14,651 bases of DNA from JBAXAB01 sp043718245. Lineage in GTDB: Bacteria > Patescibacteriota > Minisyncoccia > Phycocordibacterales > CAIZLB01. Positions 6,799-13,072 of the stretch are shown piece by piece; position 1 is the first letter of the stretch, and the number at the start of each line of letters is the position of its first letter. The DNA lies in the NCBI GenBank assembly GCA_043718245.1, contig JAYSWB010000033.1, positions 1-14,651 on the forward strand, read 5' to 3'. The position numbers and the translations under genes were made by a program. Below the pieces are notes generated by a model. The model saw only the letters and a list, made by a program, of their open reading frames with translations. It did no database searches and was not told the DNA's origin.

Positions 6799-7565
6799 CC
6801 ACTATCCACACCATTATCCTCTCTATAATAGAAGGAATCACCGAGTTTCTCCCGATCTCCTCCACCGGACACATGATTTTGGCAGGGGAATTACTTGGCA
6901 TTCCAAGCACCACTTTCACCAAAAGTTTTGAAATCATCATCCAGCTCGGAGCGATTCTTGCAGTGGTAGTTTTATATGCAAAAACCCTTCTCAAAAACTC
7001 TGACTTGATAAAAAAGACCCTTGTAGCATTTTTGCCTACTGCAATTCTTGGATTAATTTTTTATAAAGTTATCAAAACTTATCTATTGGATAATGTCTGG
7101 GTTGTTATCGCCAGTTTATTTATTGGAGGAATTGTCATTATCTGGTTTGAGAAGAAACTATCAAAACAAGCTCCCCTAGAAGATTCCCCACTTACCTATA
7201 AAAAAGCCCTTATCATCGGCCTCGCGCAATCAGTCGCAATGATCCCGGGCGTCTCGCGCTCGGCCGCCACAATCGTCGGCGGGCAGTTGATCGGCCTATC
7301 CCGCCGGCAAATTGTTGAATTCTCCTTTATCTTAGCCATTCCGACCATGGCAGCTGCTACCATCCTCGATTTATATAAAAATTACCACCTCTTTACCTCT
7401 GCAGACTTTGCCCAATTATCGCTCGGCTTCACTGTATCTTTTATCGTTGCGATCCTTGCCATTAAAACTTTTCTTAAGTACATACAGAAAAATAATTTGA
7501 CCGTTTTCGGCTGGTATCGCATCGCGCTCGCAATTATTTCCTTAATCGTGTTTATCAAGATATAA
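6795..7565 (+). CDS. uppP: Undecaprenyl-diphosphatase UppP (BacA)
   Basis: 256 aa from ATG 6795, which overlaps the kinase stop as ATGA. A GTG nine codons upstream is in frame but lies wholly within the kinase gene, and coupling favours the ATG. This integral membrane enzyme removes a phosphate from undecaprenyl pyrophosphate, recycling the lipid carrier for peptidoglycan and other envelope glycans. Both signature motifs are present: 'EGITEFLPISSTGH' (13-26, with E17 and H26 corresponding to the catalytic Glu and His) and 'PGVSRSAAT' (151-159, with R155). The usual SRSG is SRSA here. About seven or eight hydrophobic segments fit the family topology, and the length is slightly below the usual 265-275. 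It is followed 12 nt later by the deacetylase gene and then a PAP2 phosphatase, giving an envelope-lipid unit. Confidence 0.96.
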   Translation: MTTIHTIILSIIEGITEFLPISSTGHMILAGELLGIPSTTFTKSFEIIIQLGAILAVVVLYAKTLLKNSDLIKKTLVAFLPTAILGLIFYKVIKTYLLDNVWVVIASLFIGGIVIIWFEKKLSKQAPLEDSPLTYKKALIIGLAQSVAMIPGVSRSAATIVGGQLIGLSRRQIVEFSFILAIPTMAAATILDLYKNYHLFTSADFAQLSLGFTVSFIVAILAIKTFLKYIQKNNLTVFGWYRIALAIISLIVFIKI

Positions 7566-7577
7566 TCTCTGTAAAAC

Positions 7578-8702
7578 ATGAATGCAGGAGATAAACATAA
7601 ACAGTTCGTAATTGCTCTAATAGCTATTTTCTTTGGAACAAGTTTTTTCTCTGTACTTACTAAATTTCATTCAATTGAAGCTTCACTAAGTCGCCCTGCA
7701 AATAATATTATCGAACAGCACATTGATGATGTAAAACAAATTAATCCAAGTCGCATGGTTGGAACTACCACTCCTCCCGATAAATACGCAACTACAACCC
7801 AATATGTTCTTATTTCGTTTGATGGTTCAAAATCAATCCAATCTTGGAGGGATGTCCTGAACTTTTCCGAAGAGATGAGGAATGATGGAATAAATGTTCA
7901 CTTTACCTTTTTTATAAATGCAGCTTATTTTCTCTCATATGGAGCCAAACAAAATTATACTTCTCCCGAGGGAAAAATCGGCGGGAGCGCTATCGGCTTT
8001 TCAGACTCGAGAGAAGATATAGCTGTGCGTATTTTAGAGGTGGACCGCGCAATCCGTGACGGGCATGAAATCGGGTCACACACAACAGGACATAATGATG
8101 GATCTAAATGGAGTGTTGATCAGTGGGCGCGAGAATTCGATTCCTTTGATTTCATTTTTTCAAATATTCAAAAATTGAATCCAAAAGTAATTTTAAAACA
8201 AGACTCAAATCTCGATATTAATAATATTGTAGGCTTCCGTGCCCCAAATCTTGGAATAAACGACAATTTGTATTCGGTACTATATCAAAGAAAGTATTTG
8301 TATGATGCCAGTCAAATTGCAAAACCCCTTACATGGCCATTTAAAGACCTACAAGGATTGTGGCACATCCCACTTGGCATGGCTAAAAATAAACACGGGG
8401 GATCAGTTCTAGCAATGGACTATAATTGGTGGGTATATCAAACTGGCGCCAAGGACTTACTAAAAAGAGGAACTCCAAAGTGGGAAGCTGCTAAAAAAGA
8501 AGTGTATAGCGCATATAAAAATTATTTTGACTCTCATTACTATGGAAACAAAGCTCCAATCTCTATTGGCCACCACTTTTCAATGTGGAATGACGGAGTA
8601 TATTTTGAAGCACTGAAAGATTTTACCCGCTATGCGTGTAGTCAAAAAGATGTGCGCTGTGTTTCGCATAAAGAATTTGTGAATTCTATGGAGGGTATAT
8701 AA
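7578..8702 (+). CDS. CE4/NodB-like polysaccharide deacetylase, membrane-anchored
   Basis: 374 aa from ATG 7578. Residues about 10-27 form a single hydrophobic segment after a basic N-terminus, a signal anchor, so the domain is extracytoplasmic. Family motifs in order are motif 1 'SFDGS' (80-84), motif 2 'EIGSHTTGH' (164-172, with metal-ligand histidines H168 and H172), motif 3 'GFRAPNLG' (219-226) and a late 'IGHHFSMWNDG' (330-340). In the classic NodB family, motif 1 is TFDDG; here the catalytic-base Asp (D82) is kept but the second, metal-binding Asp is Gly, as in more distant CE4 branches. The expected chemistry is metal-dependent removal of N-acetyl groups from an envelope polysaccharide or peptidoglycan. 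It sits between two lipid-phosphate phosphatases and is probably in the same operon. Confidence 0.82.
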   Translation: MNAGDKHKQFVIALIAIFFGTSFFSVLTKFHSIEASLSRPANNIIEQHIDDVKQINPSRMVGTTTPPDKYATTTQYVLISFDGSKSIQSWRDVLNFSEEMRNDGINVHFTFFINAAYFLSYGAKQNYTSPEGKIGGSAIGFSDSREDIAVRILEVDRAIRDGHEIGSHTTGHNDGSKWSVDQWAREFDSFDFIFSNIQKLNPKVILKQDSNLDINNIVGFRAPNLGINDNLYSVLYQRKYLYDASQIAKPLTWPFKDLQGLWHIPLGMAKNKHGGSVLAMDYNWWVYQTGAKDLLKRGTPKWEAAKKEVYSAYKNYFDSHYYGNKAPISIGHHFSMWNDGVYFEALKDFTRYACSQKDVRCVSHKEFVNSMEGI

Positions 8703-8706
8703 TCAA

Positions 8707-9177
8707 ATGATTAAATTCATGCTTTTTATTACTAATTTAGGAAGTCCGATCAGCTTCTATCTGCTATCCTTGGCCTTAATTGGTCTTCTTTGGATTCATC
8801 ACAAGAAAAAAGACGCCAGAGATTTTTTCTATATCATGTCTCTATCTGCAATTTTTGTTGTGGGATTGAAAGAGGTAATTAATAGGGAGCGTCCGCCGGT
8901 AACTTTCGTGGAAGAGATTGGTTACTCATTCCCAAGTGCACACGCTCTTCTCGCCCTGATCTTCTTCTTGTGCATTGCTTTGTTTTACGAAAGTCACTTT
9001 AAATCAAAAATTCTTAAGAACATATTTATACTTGTTAATATTCTAATGGTAATTTTAATTTCCTACAGTCGTGTGTACCTCGGTGTTCATTACTGGTCAG
9101 ATGTCATTGGAAGCTTGATTATAGGCTCTATTATTTTTCTTTCTTATTATGCGATTAGACGAAAAAGGTATAAATAG
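8707..9177 (+). CDS. PAP2-family membrane phosphatase (lipid phosphate or undecaprenyl-PP phosphatase type)
   Basis: 156 aa, ATG 8707, 4 nt after the deacetylase stop; a GGAGG lies 11-12 nt upstream of the start. All three PAP2 signatures are intact: KxxxxxxRP as K55...R62-P63 ('KEVINRERP'), PSxH as 'FPSAH' (75-79), and SRxxxxxHxxxD as 'SRVYLGVHYWSD' (121-132) with H128 and D132. Four to five membrane segments are present. PAP2 enzymes dephosphorylate lipid phosphates outside the membrane; several (PgpB, YbjG) act on undecaprenyl pyrophosphate. Together with the upstream uppP this gives two unrelated enzymes for one likely reaction in one operon. The actual substrate cannot be read from sequence. 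Confidence 0.92.
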   Translation: MIKFMLFITNLGSPISFYLLSLALIGLLWIHHKKKDARDFFYIMSLSAIFVVGLKEVINRERPPVTFVEEIGYSFPSAHALLALIFFLCIALFYESHFKSKILKNIFILVNILMVILISYSRVYLGVHYWSDVIGSLIIGSIIFLSYYAIRRKRYK

Positions 9178-9185
9178 ACGACACC

Positions 9186-9212
9186 TTGCTTAATACAGTA
9201 TTCTGCTATACT
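9186..9212 (+). promoter_or_regulatory. folD promoter, predicted leaderless
   Basis: TATACT at 9207-9212 is preceded by TG at 9204-9205 (extended -10), with a weak TTGCTT at 9186-9191 as -35, spacer 15. Seven nt after the -10 is position 9219, the A of the folD ATG. The transcript would therefore start at or next to the start codon. No Shine-Dalgarno is possible in this arrangement. Confidence 0.55.
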
Positions 9213-9218
9213 ACAAAA

Positions 9219-10079
9219 ATGAAGATTTTGAACGGGGTGGAATTAAAAAACGAAGTCCAAAAAAAACTGGCTGAAAAAGTCCAGATACTTTCCGTTGGCT
9301 CTCCAAAACCCACCCTTGTTATTATCCAAGTAGGGGATAAACCAGAATCAAATGTTTATGTCAGACAAAAGGTAGGTTTTGGTGAAAAGATCGGTGTTCA
9401 TGTTAATCATATGAAGCTCACAGATAAAGTCACCGAAAAAGAATTGATTCATTTCGTTCGTGAAGCCTGTGCCAATCCAAAAGTCCACGGTCTCATTGTG
9501 CAACTGCCACTACCTCCGCATATCAAAAAAGATAATGTCATCGATGCGATTGATCCAAAAAAAGACGTTGATGGACTGACTGCAACTAATGTAAAAAAAC
9601 TTTGGGCTGGAGACAAAACTGCTATCGTTCCCGCAACTGCACGTGGTGTTGATGCGCTTCTTGCAAAAAACCACATCGACCTTCAGGGAAAACACGTTGT
9701 AATTGTGGGCCGTTCCATGCTTGTCGGAAAGCCAATTTTTGCCATGATGATCGAGCGTGGGGCAACAGCAACAATTTGTCACAGTAAAACTATGGACCTT
9801 AAAAAATATACCAAAGAGGCAGATATCCTTGTTTCTGCGGTTGGAAAGCCTAGATTGATTACAAAAGACTTCGTCCGCAGAGGGCAAATCGTGATTGATG
9901 TCGGTATCAGTGTAATTGAAGAAGAGGGCGATCGTCATATTAAGGGTGACGTGGACTTCGATAATATAAAGGATATTGTTCAAATGATTACGCCCACTCC
10001 AGGAGGGATTGGACCATTAACTGTGGCATGCCTATTCGAAAATGTGATAGATGCTTATTTGGTCCAAAATATTGTATAA
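9219..10079 (+). CDS. folD: Bifunctional methylenetetrahydrofolate dehydrogenase / methenyl-THF cyclohydrolase FolD
   Basis: 286 aa from ATG 9219. An in-frame TTG at 9186 would start upstream of the -10 box, so the ATG is preferred. It interconverts 5,10-methylene-THF, 5,10-methenyl-THF and 10-formyl-THF with NADP(H) in the cytoplasm. Family motifs are the catalytic Tyr/Lys in 'SNVYVRQK' (Y47, K51), 'GLIVQLPLP' (91-99, Q95), 'DVDGLTATN' (116-124), 'GRSMLVGKP' (164-172, nucleotide-binding loop), 'DVGI' (227-230), 'GDVDF' (243-247) and 'TPTPGGIGPLT' (258-268). 'PATARGV' replaces the usual PCTPxG segment, a mild variant. Length is typical. It appears to be its own transcription unit, starting 41 nt after the PAP2 gene, and its stop codon is embedded in a TATAAT at 10075-10080. 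Confidence 0.97.
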   Translation: MKILNGVELKNEVQKKLAEKVQILSVGSPKPTLVIIQVGDKPESNVYVRQKVGFGEKIGVHVNHMKLTDKVTEKELIHFVREACANPKVHGLIVQLPLPPHIKKDNVIDAIDPKKDVDGLTATNVKKLWAGDKTAIVPATARGVDALLAKNHIDLQGKHVVIVGRSMLVGKPIFAMMIERGATATICHSKTMDLKKYTKEADILVSAVGKPRLITKDFVRRGQIVIDVGISVIEEEGDRHIKGDVDFDNIKDIVQMITPTPGGIGPLTVACLFENVIDAYLVQNIV

Positions 10080-10104
10080 TTACCAATAAAATTAATATAA
10101 AAAT

Positions 10105-10908
10105 ATGTATAGCGAAACAAGAGAAAAACAAATAAATTATTACTTAAAACTAAGCGGAGTTATTTTGATACTTCTCGTAGCCATTTTTACGGTTGTTGTA
10201 TCAGGTGCATTGGCGCATTATCTAAATGCTAATTCTGTGCGTAAAAACATAGTTGTAACTGGTTACGCCGAAATGAGTGCTGTCCCAGATATGCGGACTT
10301 TGTATATAAACATTGAAGGAAAGGGTGCGACCGAAAAATTGGCACAGGAATCAGCGAGCGTAAAGAGCAATACTGTCAGTGACGTTTTAAAATCTGTTAA
10401 AATTTCGAGTGATGATATCAAGAGTCAAAATCTCTCGACTTATCCAGAATATAAAAATGATTGTCCGCCCGTATCATATAATTCGTATCGACCATGTACG
10501 CAGTCTTCTGTAATTACAGGTTACATCACTACTCAATCTATCGAAGTTATACTTCGAACTGACAAAATGGAAAAGGCAGGAGACATTGTCGCCGATCTTA
10601 CGAACAAGGGTATCACTGTTCAAACCGGTGAGGCAACAGTTGAAAATCCAGAAAAATTAAAAAATGAACTTCGCGCAAAGGCGATTACTGATGCTCGTAA
10701 AAATGCAGAAAAACTCGCCGATGCCCTCGGGGTGCGTTTAGGTAAAGTAGAATCTTTTAACGAAAATTCTGGAGGATACTATCCAATGATGGCAAAATCA
10801 GAATCAATGGCTATGGGTTCGGGAGCAGACTCGGCCACCCCTCCTGTCATTTCAGATGGATCTCAGAAAGTTTCTTCAACAGTTAGTGTTTCTTTTGAAA
10901 TTCGTTAG
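10105..10908 (+). CDS. SIMPL-domain (DUF541) membrane-anchored protein, copy 1
   Basis: 267 aa, ATG 10105, AT-rich leader without Shine-Dalgarno. One TM segment at about residues 16-37 anchors an outside domain. The SIMPL pattern is clear: 'VVTGYAEMSAVPDMRTLYINIE' region (50-71) at the start, 'ITTQSIEVILRT' in the middle, 'LRAKAITDARKNAEKLADALGVRLGKV' region near the C-terminal third, and a final 'STVSVSFEIR'. In the central part two cysteines flank a Tyr-rich loop ('CPPVSYNSYRPC'), possibly disulfide-bonded. SIMPL proteins form oligomeric rings in known cases (BP26/Omp28 of Brucella), but their biochemical role is poorly defined. It is followed by a second, shorter paralogue. Confidence 0.88.
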   Translation: MYSETREKQINYYLKLSGVILILLVAIFTVVVSGALAHYLNANSVRKNIVVTGYAEMSAVPDMRTLYINIEGKGATEKLAQESASVKSNTVSDVLKSVKISSDDIKSQNLSTYPEYKNDCPPVSYNSYRPCTQSSVITGYITTQSIEVILRTDKMEKAGDIVADLTNKGITVQTGEATVENPEKLKNELRAKAITDARKNAEKLADALGVRLGKVESFNENSGGYYPMMAKSESMAMGSGADSATPPVISDGSQKVSSTVSVSFEIR

Positions 10909-10917
10909 TGATATAAT
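10909..10917 (+). promoter_or_regulatory. Extended -10 promoter for SIMPL copy 2
   Basis: TGATATAAT directly after the stop of copy 1 matches TGnTATAAT exactly. A convincing -35 is not seen. Transcription would start near 10924, leaving a leader of about 52 nt before ATG 10976. The two SIMPL genes may therefore be separately controlled. Confidence 0.5.
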
Positions 10918-10975
10918 TTGATCACGAATCAAGTGTTTCAAATTAAAAATTTATCAATAGATCTTTCTTAAAAAA

Positions 10976-11638
10976 ATGAATAAAATTTCTCCGAGAACCA
11001 AAAGTGGGGGAGCAGAACTGCGACTTCTTTCAGAGGCAGTTGGCTTTATGCTTGCCCTATTATTCGCTGCCTTAGCAGTTTATGTGTCATCCCTTGCATA
11101 TAATTCTTACATCAGCGGAAATCAATACTATACAGGGACGATCACTGTTTCTGGATATGGAGAGATAAGTGTAAAGCCTGATGTACAGAAACTTACAATA
11201 GATATTGCGCCAACACCGAGTAGTGCGACTTCAACTGTTGATTATACAAAGAAGATACTCACGTATTTGAAATCTAAAGGAATTCCTAATTCTGATATTA
11301 AAATTTCAACAGTAAGGACATTAACAGTTAAACTACGAGGGGCAAATATAACAGATGCTAAAATAATCAGTGCTGATATCGAAAAAATAGCCGCAAAGTA
11401 CATCACTCCAACACTTGAAGACCCTGAGGTGGAAAATATGGGCCAACTAAAATCCCGAGCGCTCGAAATAGCGCTTAATAATGCAAAATTGAATGCAATG
11501 AGGGTTAGTCAGTCTCTTGGTGCTGATCTAGGTAAAGTAATGTCTTTCTACGACAATAATGGTGGTGAATTTATGCTAGATAGTTCTGATCCAAATATGG
11601 TCATTTCCAACATATCGGTCTCGTTTCAGACACGTTGA
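10976..11638 (+). CDS. SIMPL-domain (DUF541) membrane-anchored protein, copy 2
   Basis: 220 aa, ATG 10976, stop TGA at 11636-11638 inside the TTGACA of the next promoter. A TM segment spans about residues 24-46. The SIMPL pattern runs from 'TVSGYGEISVKPDVQKLTIDI' region (57-77) through 'LKSRALEIALNNAKLNAMRVSQSLGADLGKV' region to the end 'NISVSFQTR', which parallels copy 1 ('STVSVSFEIR'). It is about 47 residues shorter, lacking the Cys-flanked Tyr-rich loop and the Met/Ser-rich stretch before the last strand. Tandem duplication followed by divergence is the simplest reading. Function beyond the family is unknown. Confidence 0.86.
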   Translation: MNKISPRTKSGGAELRLLSEAVGFMLALLFAALAVYVSSLAYNSYISGNQYYTGTITVSGYGEISVKPDVQKLTIDIAPTPSSATSTVDYTKKILTYLKSKGIPNSDIKISTVRTLTVKLRGANITDAKIISADIEKIAAKYITPTLEDPEVENMGQLKSRALEIALNNAKLNAMRVSQSLGADLGKVMSFYDNNGGEFMLDSSDPNMVISNISVSFQTR

Positions 11639-11663
11639 CAGAAGGGTTTTAGAAGAGTATTAT
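11635..11663 (+). promoter_or_regulatory. Promoter of secE-nusG
   Basis: TTGACA (11635-11640), a 17-nt spacer, and TATTAT (11658-11663): consensus -35, consensus spacing, five of six -10 positions. It overlaps the stop codon of the upstream SIMPL gene. Transcription should start at about 11670, 50 nt before the secE ATG. Confidence 0.65.
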
Positions 11664-11677
11664 CATCATATATTAAT

Positions 11678-11701
11678 AAAAACACCCGAAAGGGTGTTTT
11701 T
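11678..11701 (+). terminator. Perfect hairpin with T-run between the secE promoter and secE
   Basis: AAAAACACCC (11678-11687), loop GAAA (GNRA type), GGGTGTTTTT (11692-11701): a 10-bp perfect stem ending in a T-run. In form it is an intrinsic, two-way terminator, suited to stop read-through from the SIMPL genes. However, it lies only about 8-31 nt after the predicted secE transcription start, so in secE mRNA it would be a 5' stem-loop. Confidence 0.75.
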
Positions 11702-11720
11702 AAATAGAAAAAACAAAAAT

Positions 11721-11897
11721 ATGTCATTTATACAATATTTAAAGGATACAAAGGCGGAAATGAAACATGTGAATTGGCCAACTCGCGCTCAGACGATTAA
11801 CTATACTCTTTTGGTTATTTTACTATCGGTCGGGGTCGCAGCACTTCTCGGGGCATTCGACGCCTTCTTTTCATGGGGATTAAGCAAAATAATCTAA
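11721..11897 (+). CDS. secE: Preprotein translocase subunit SecE
   Basis: 58 aa from ATG 11721. The frame continues upstream through the terminator, so the earlier GTG/TTG-type starts are not credible. SecE clamps SecY in the SecYEG channel. It shows the family's 'EMKHVNWPTRAQT' (13-25, consensus ExKKVxWPTRxE) on the cytoplasmic amphipathic helix, followed by one TM helix at about 29-50. This is the short one-TM form common outside gamma-proteobacteria. nusG begins 9 nt downstream, the standard arrangement. Confidence 0.95.
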   Translation: MSFIQYLKDTKAEMKHVNWPTRAQTINYTLLVILLSVGVAALLGAFDAFFSWGLSKII

Positions 11898-11906
11898 ATA
11901 ACTAAT

Positions 11907-12449
11907 ATGTCAAAACAAGTACAAGGAGAAAGAAATTGGTACGCGATTCACACTTACGCAGGATATGAAAATGCGGTACTTCGAAATTTAAAACAACGAA
12001 TCGAATCACTAGGTATGGAAGACCGAATTTTTAACGTGGTTGTGCCGACTGAAAAGAAGATCAAGATCAAGGGAAACAAACGTGTTGAAGAAGAAGAAAA
12101 AATCTACCCTGGTTACGTTCTGGTAGATATGATTGTGACTGATGATTCTTGGTATGTAGTTCGTAATACTCCGCGTGTGACTGGATTCGTTGGATCTGGT
12201 GTTGTGCCTGTGCCACTTGAAAAGAAAGAAGTTGATACGTTATTTAGCCGAATGAATGCAAGCCAGACAAAGCATGTGATTGATCTTGCGATTGGGGATC
12301 TGGTTTCGATTGTTGATGGTCCGTTCAAAGAAATGGAAGGAAAGGTCAGTGAGGTTGATAATGAGAGAGGGAAGATCCGAGTGTTGGTTTCAATGTTCGG
12401 ACGAGAGACTCCGGTTGAGTTGGACTTCTTGCAGGTTAAACGAGCATAA
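11907..12449 (+). CDS. nusG: Transcription termination/antitermination factor NusG
   Basis: 180 aa, ATG 11907, no Shine-Dalgarno. The N-terminal NGN domain starts 'NWYAIHTYAGYENAV' (10-24) and carries 'YPGYVLVDM' (67-75) and 'VRNTPRVTGFVG' (85-96). The C-terminal KOW domain spans about 126-180, with 'IGDLVSIVDGPFKEMEGKV' (129-147). NusG binds the RNA-polymerase clamp through NGN, and Rho or ribosomal S10 through KOW. Length is typical. The usual next gene, rplK, is here about 2 kb away beyond three opposite-strand genes. Confidence 0.97.
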   Translation: MSKQVQGERNWYAIHTYAGYENAVLRNLKQRIESLGMEDRIFNVVVPTEKKIKIKGNKRVEEEEKIYPGYVLVDMIVTDDSWYVVRNTPRVTGFVGSGVVPVPLEKKEVDTLFSRMNASQTKHVIDLAIGDLVSIVDGPFKEMEGKVSEVDNERGKIRVLVSMFGRETPVELDFLQVKRA

Positions 12450-12472
12450 TATTTTTTAAAGTTTTAGAAAAC

Positions 12473-12506
12473 AAAAACCCCACCTCAACATGCAGGTGGG
12501 GTTTTT
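12473..12506. terminator. Bidirectional terminator between nusG and the first island gene
   Basis: AAAAACCCCACCT (12473-12485) pairs perfectly with AGGTGGGGTTTTT (12494-12506) around an 8-nt loop. T-runs occur on both strands, so it serves nusG on the plus strand and the convergent gene at 12523-12948 on the minus strand. It cleanly separates nusG transcription from rplK. The flank at about 12450-12475 (TTTTTTAAAGTTTTAGAAAA) resembles the flank of the terminator at 14044-14075. Confidence 0.9.
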
Positions 12507-12522
12507 GCGTGTGAGGTGGGGG

Positions 12523-12948
12523 TTACTTGGAGTAGTAGGTGTGAGGGACTTGAAGGCTGTGGAATACCAGAGGGATTCCAGCTTTCTTCAGCATTGGGTC
12601 GAGGAGGGCTTTCAGTTTCTTGGTGTAGGGTTCGAGTTCATCAGGCTTCGTGAATGCTTCGTCCAGTTCCGATCCGGTGGCTTTGAATCGCATTCGGACG
12701 TCGAGATCGATACCGTTGTTATCAAGCGAGACCAGTACTGCACTTTCTCTCCGTACGATATGGATGTGGCATTTCGGGTCCTTATCGAATTTTGAAATGG
12801 CCTTGATGCAGATGGGTTTGATGATTTTGATGGCTTCATCAACTTCCTCCTGCAATTTATCTTTCTCCCTATTCAGTTCGTACTCTGCCGTTGTTAACCG
12901 ATCAGCCTCTTTCTGTAGTTTCCCCAGGTGTTCTTTGGTGAGTTTCAT
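12523..12948 (-). CDS. Hypothetical protein, island gene A (coiled-coil N-terminus)
   Basis: 141 aa from ATG 12948, with an AAGGG about 8 nt upstream; a TTG 10 codons earlier is in frame but has no such support. I do not recognise the family. Residues 1-45 are a charged amphipathic helix with coiled-coil character ('LQKEADRLTTAEYELNREKD' at 11-30). Residues 45-92 look like beta strands ('CHIHIVRRESAVLVSLDNNG', 'DLDVRMRFKA'). The rest is Leu/Lys-rich helix ending 'VPHTYYSK'. No signal peptide or TM segment. It is transcribed against nusG, has its own terminator (12473-12506) and is preceded by the 46-bp leader repeat shared with gene C. Its codons are visibly more GC-rich than those of nusG's neighbours. 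Function unknown. Confidence 0.7.
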   Translation of the reverse strand: MKLTKEHLGKLQKEADRLTTAEYELNREKDKLQEEVDEAIKIIKPICIKAISKFDKDPKCHIHIVRRESAVLVSLDNNGIDLDVRMRFKATGSELDEAFTKPDELEPYTKKLKALLDPMLKKAGIPLVFHSLQVPHTYYSK

Positions 12949-12972
12949 GGTAGACCCTTTTCTTTGTTGAAT

Positions 12973-13018
12973 TTTCAAGAGACGCGGTTGTACGTCTGAG
13001 GGAACTCTACTACCAAAA
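12973..13018 (-). repeat. 46-bp promoter/leader repeat, copy 1 (upstream of gene A)
   Basis: Identical at 44 of 46 positions to 14335-14380; the two differences are both G/C swaps. On the minus strand it contains the -10 region (TAGAGT) and a leader with the short stem AGACG...CGTCT (8-nt loop). In this copy the -35 is a weak TTTACT just upstream, lying in the T-rich tail of gene B's terminator. The repeat ends about 25 nt before the gene A start. Confidence 0.85.
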
Positions 13019-13034
13019 TATAAAAAGTAAAGGA

Positions 13035-13066
13035 AAACCCAGCGACGGTTTGAACGTGCTGGGTTT
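13035..13066 (-). terminator. Terminator of island gene B
   Basis: AAACCCAGC (13035-13043) pairs with GCTGGGTTT (13058-13066); inside, ACG pairs with CGT after one bulged G (13044), giving a 12-bp stem. On the minus strand it is followed by TTTTCCTTTACTTTTT. It ends gene B (stop at 13073) just before the gene A promoter. Confidence 0.85.
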
Positions 13067-13072
13067 CTGTAC

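Noticed and set aside
9510..9983. 157-codon minus-strand frame opposite folD
   Set aside because: It lies fully within the unmistakable folD coding region and the translated sequence shows no family features.
10074..10080. TATAAT at the folD stop as a promoter for SIMPL copy 1
   Set aside because: No -35 at proper distance and no TG extension in the right position. Kept only as a weak possibility and not listed as a feature.
12473..12506. Terminator and repeats in the island as a CRISPR array or integron attC sites
   Set aside because: The repeats are two copies over 1.3 kb with no spacer periodicity. The hairpins are ordinary T-tailed terminators, lack attC-like core motifs, and no integrase or cas gene is seen.
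12490..12970. Plus-strand frames opposite gene A, 101 and 106 codons
   Set aside because: They are shadows of the GC-richer minus gene. The minus gene has a Shine-Dalgarno, promoter repeat and terminator; the plus frames have none and one begins inside the nusG terminator.
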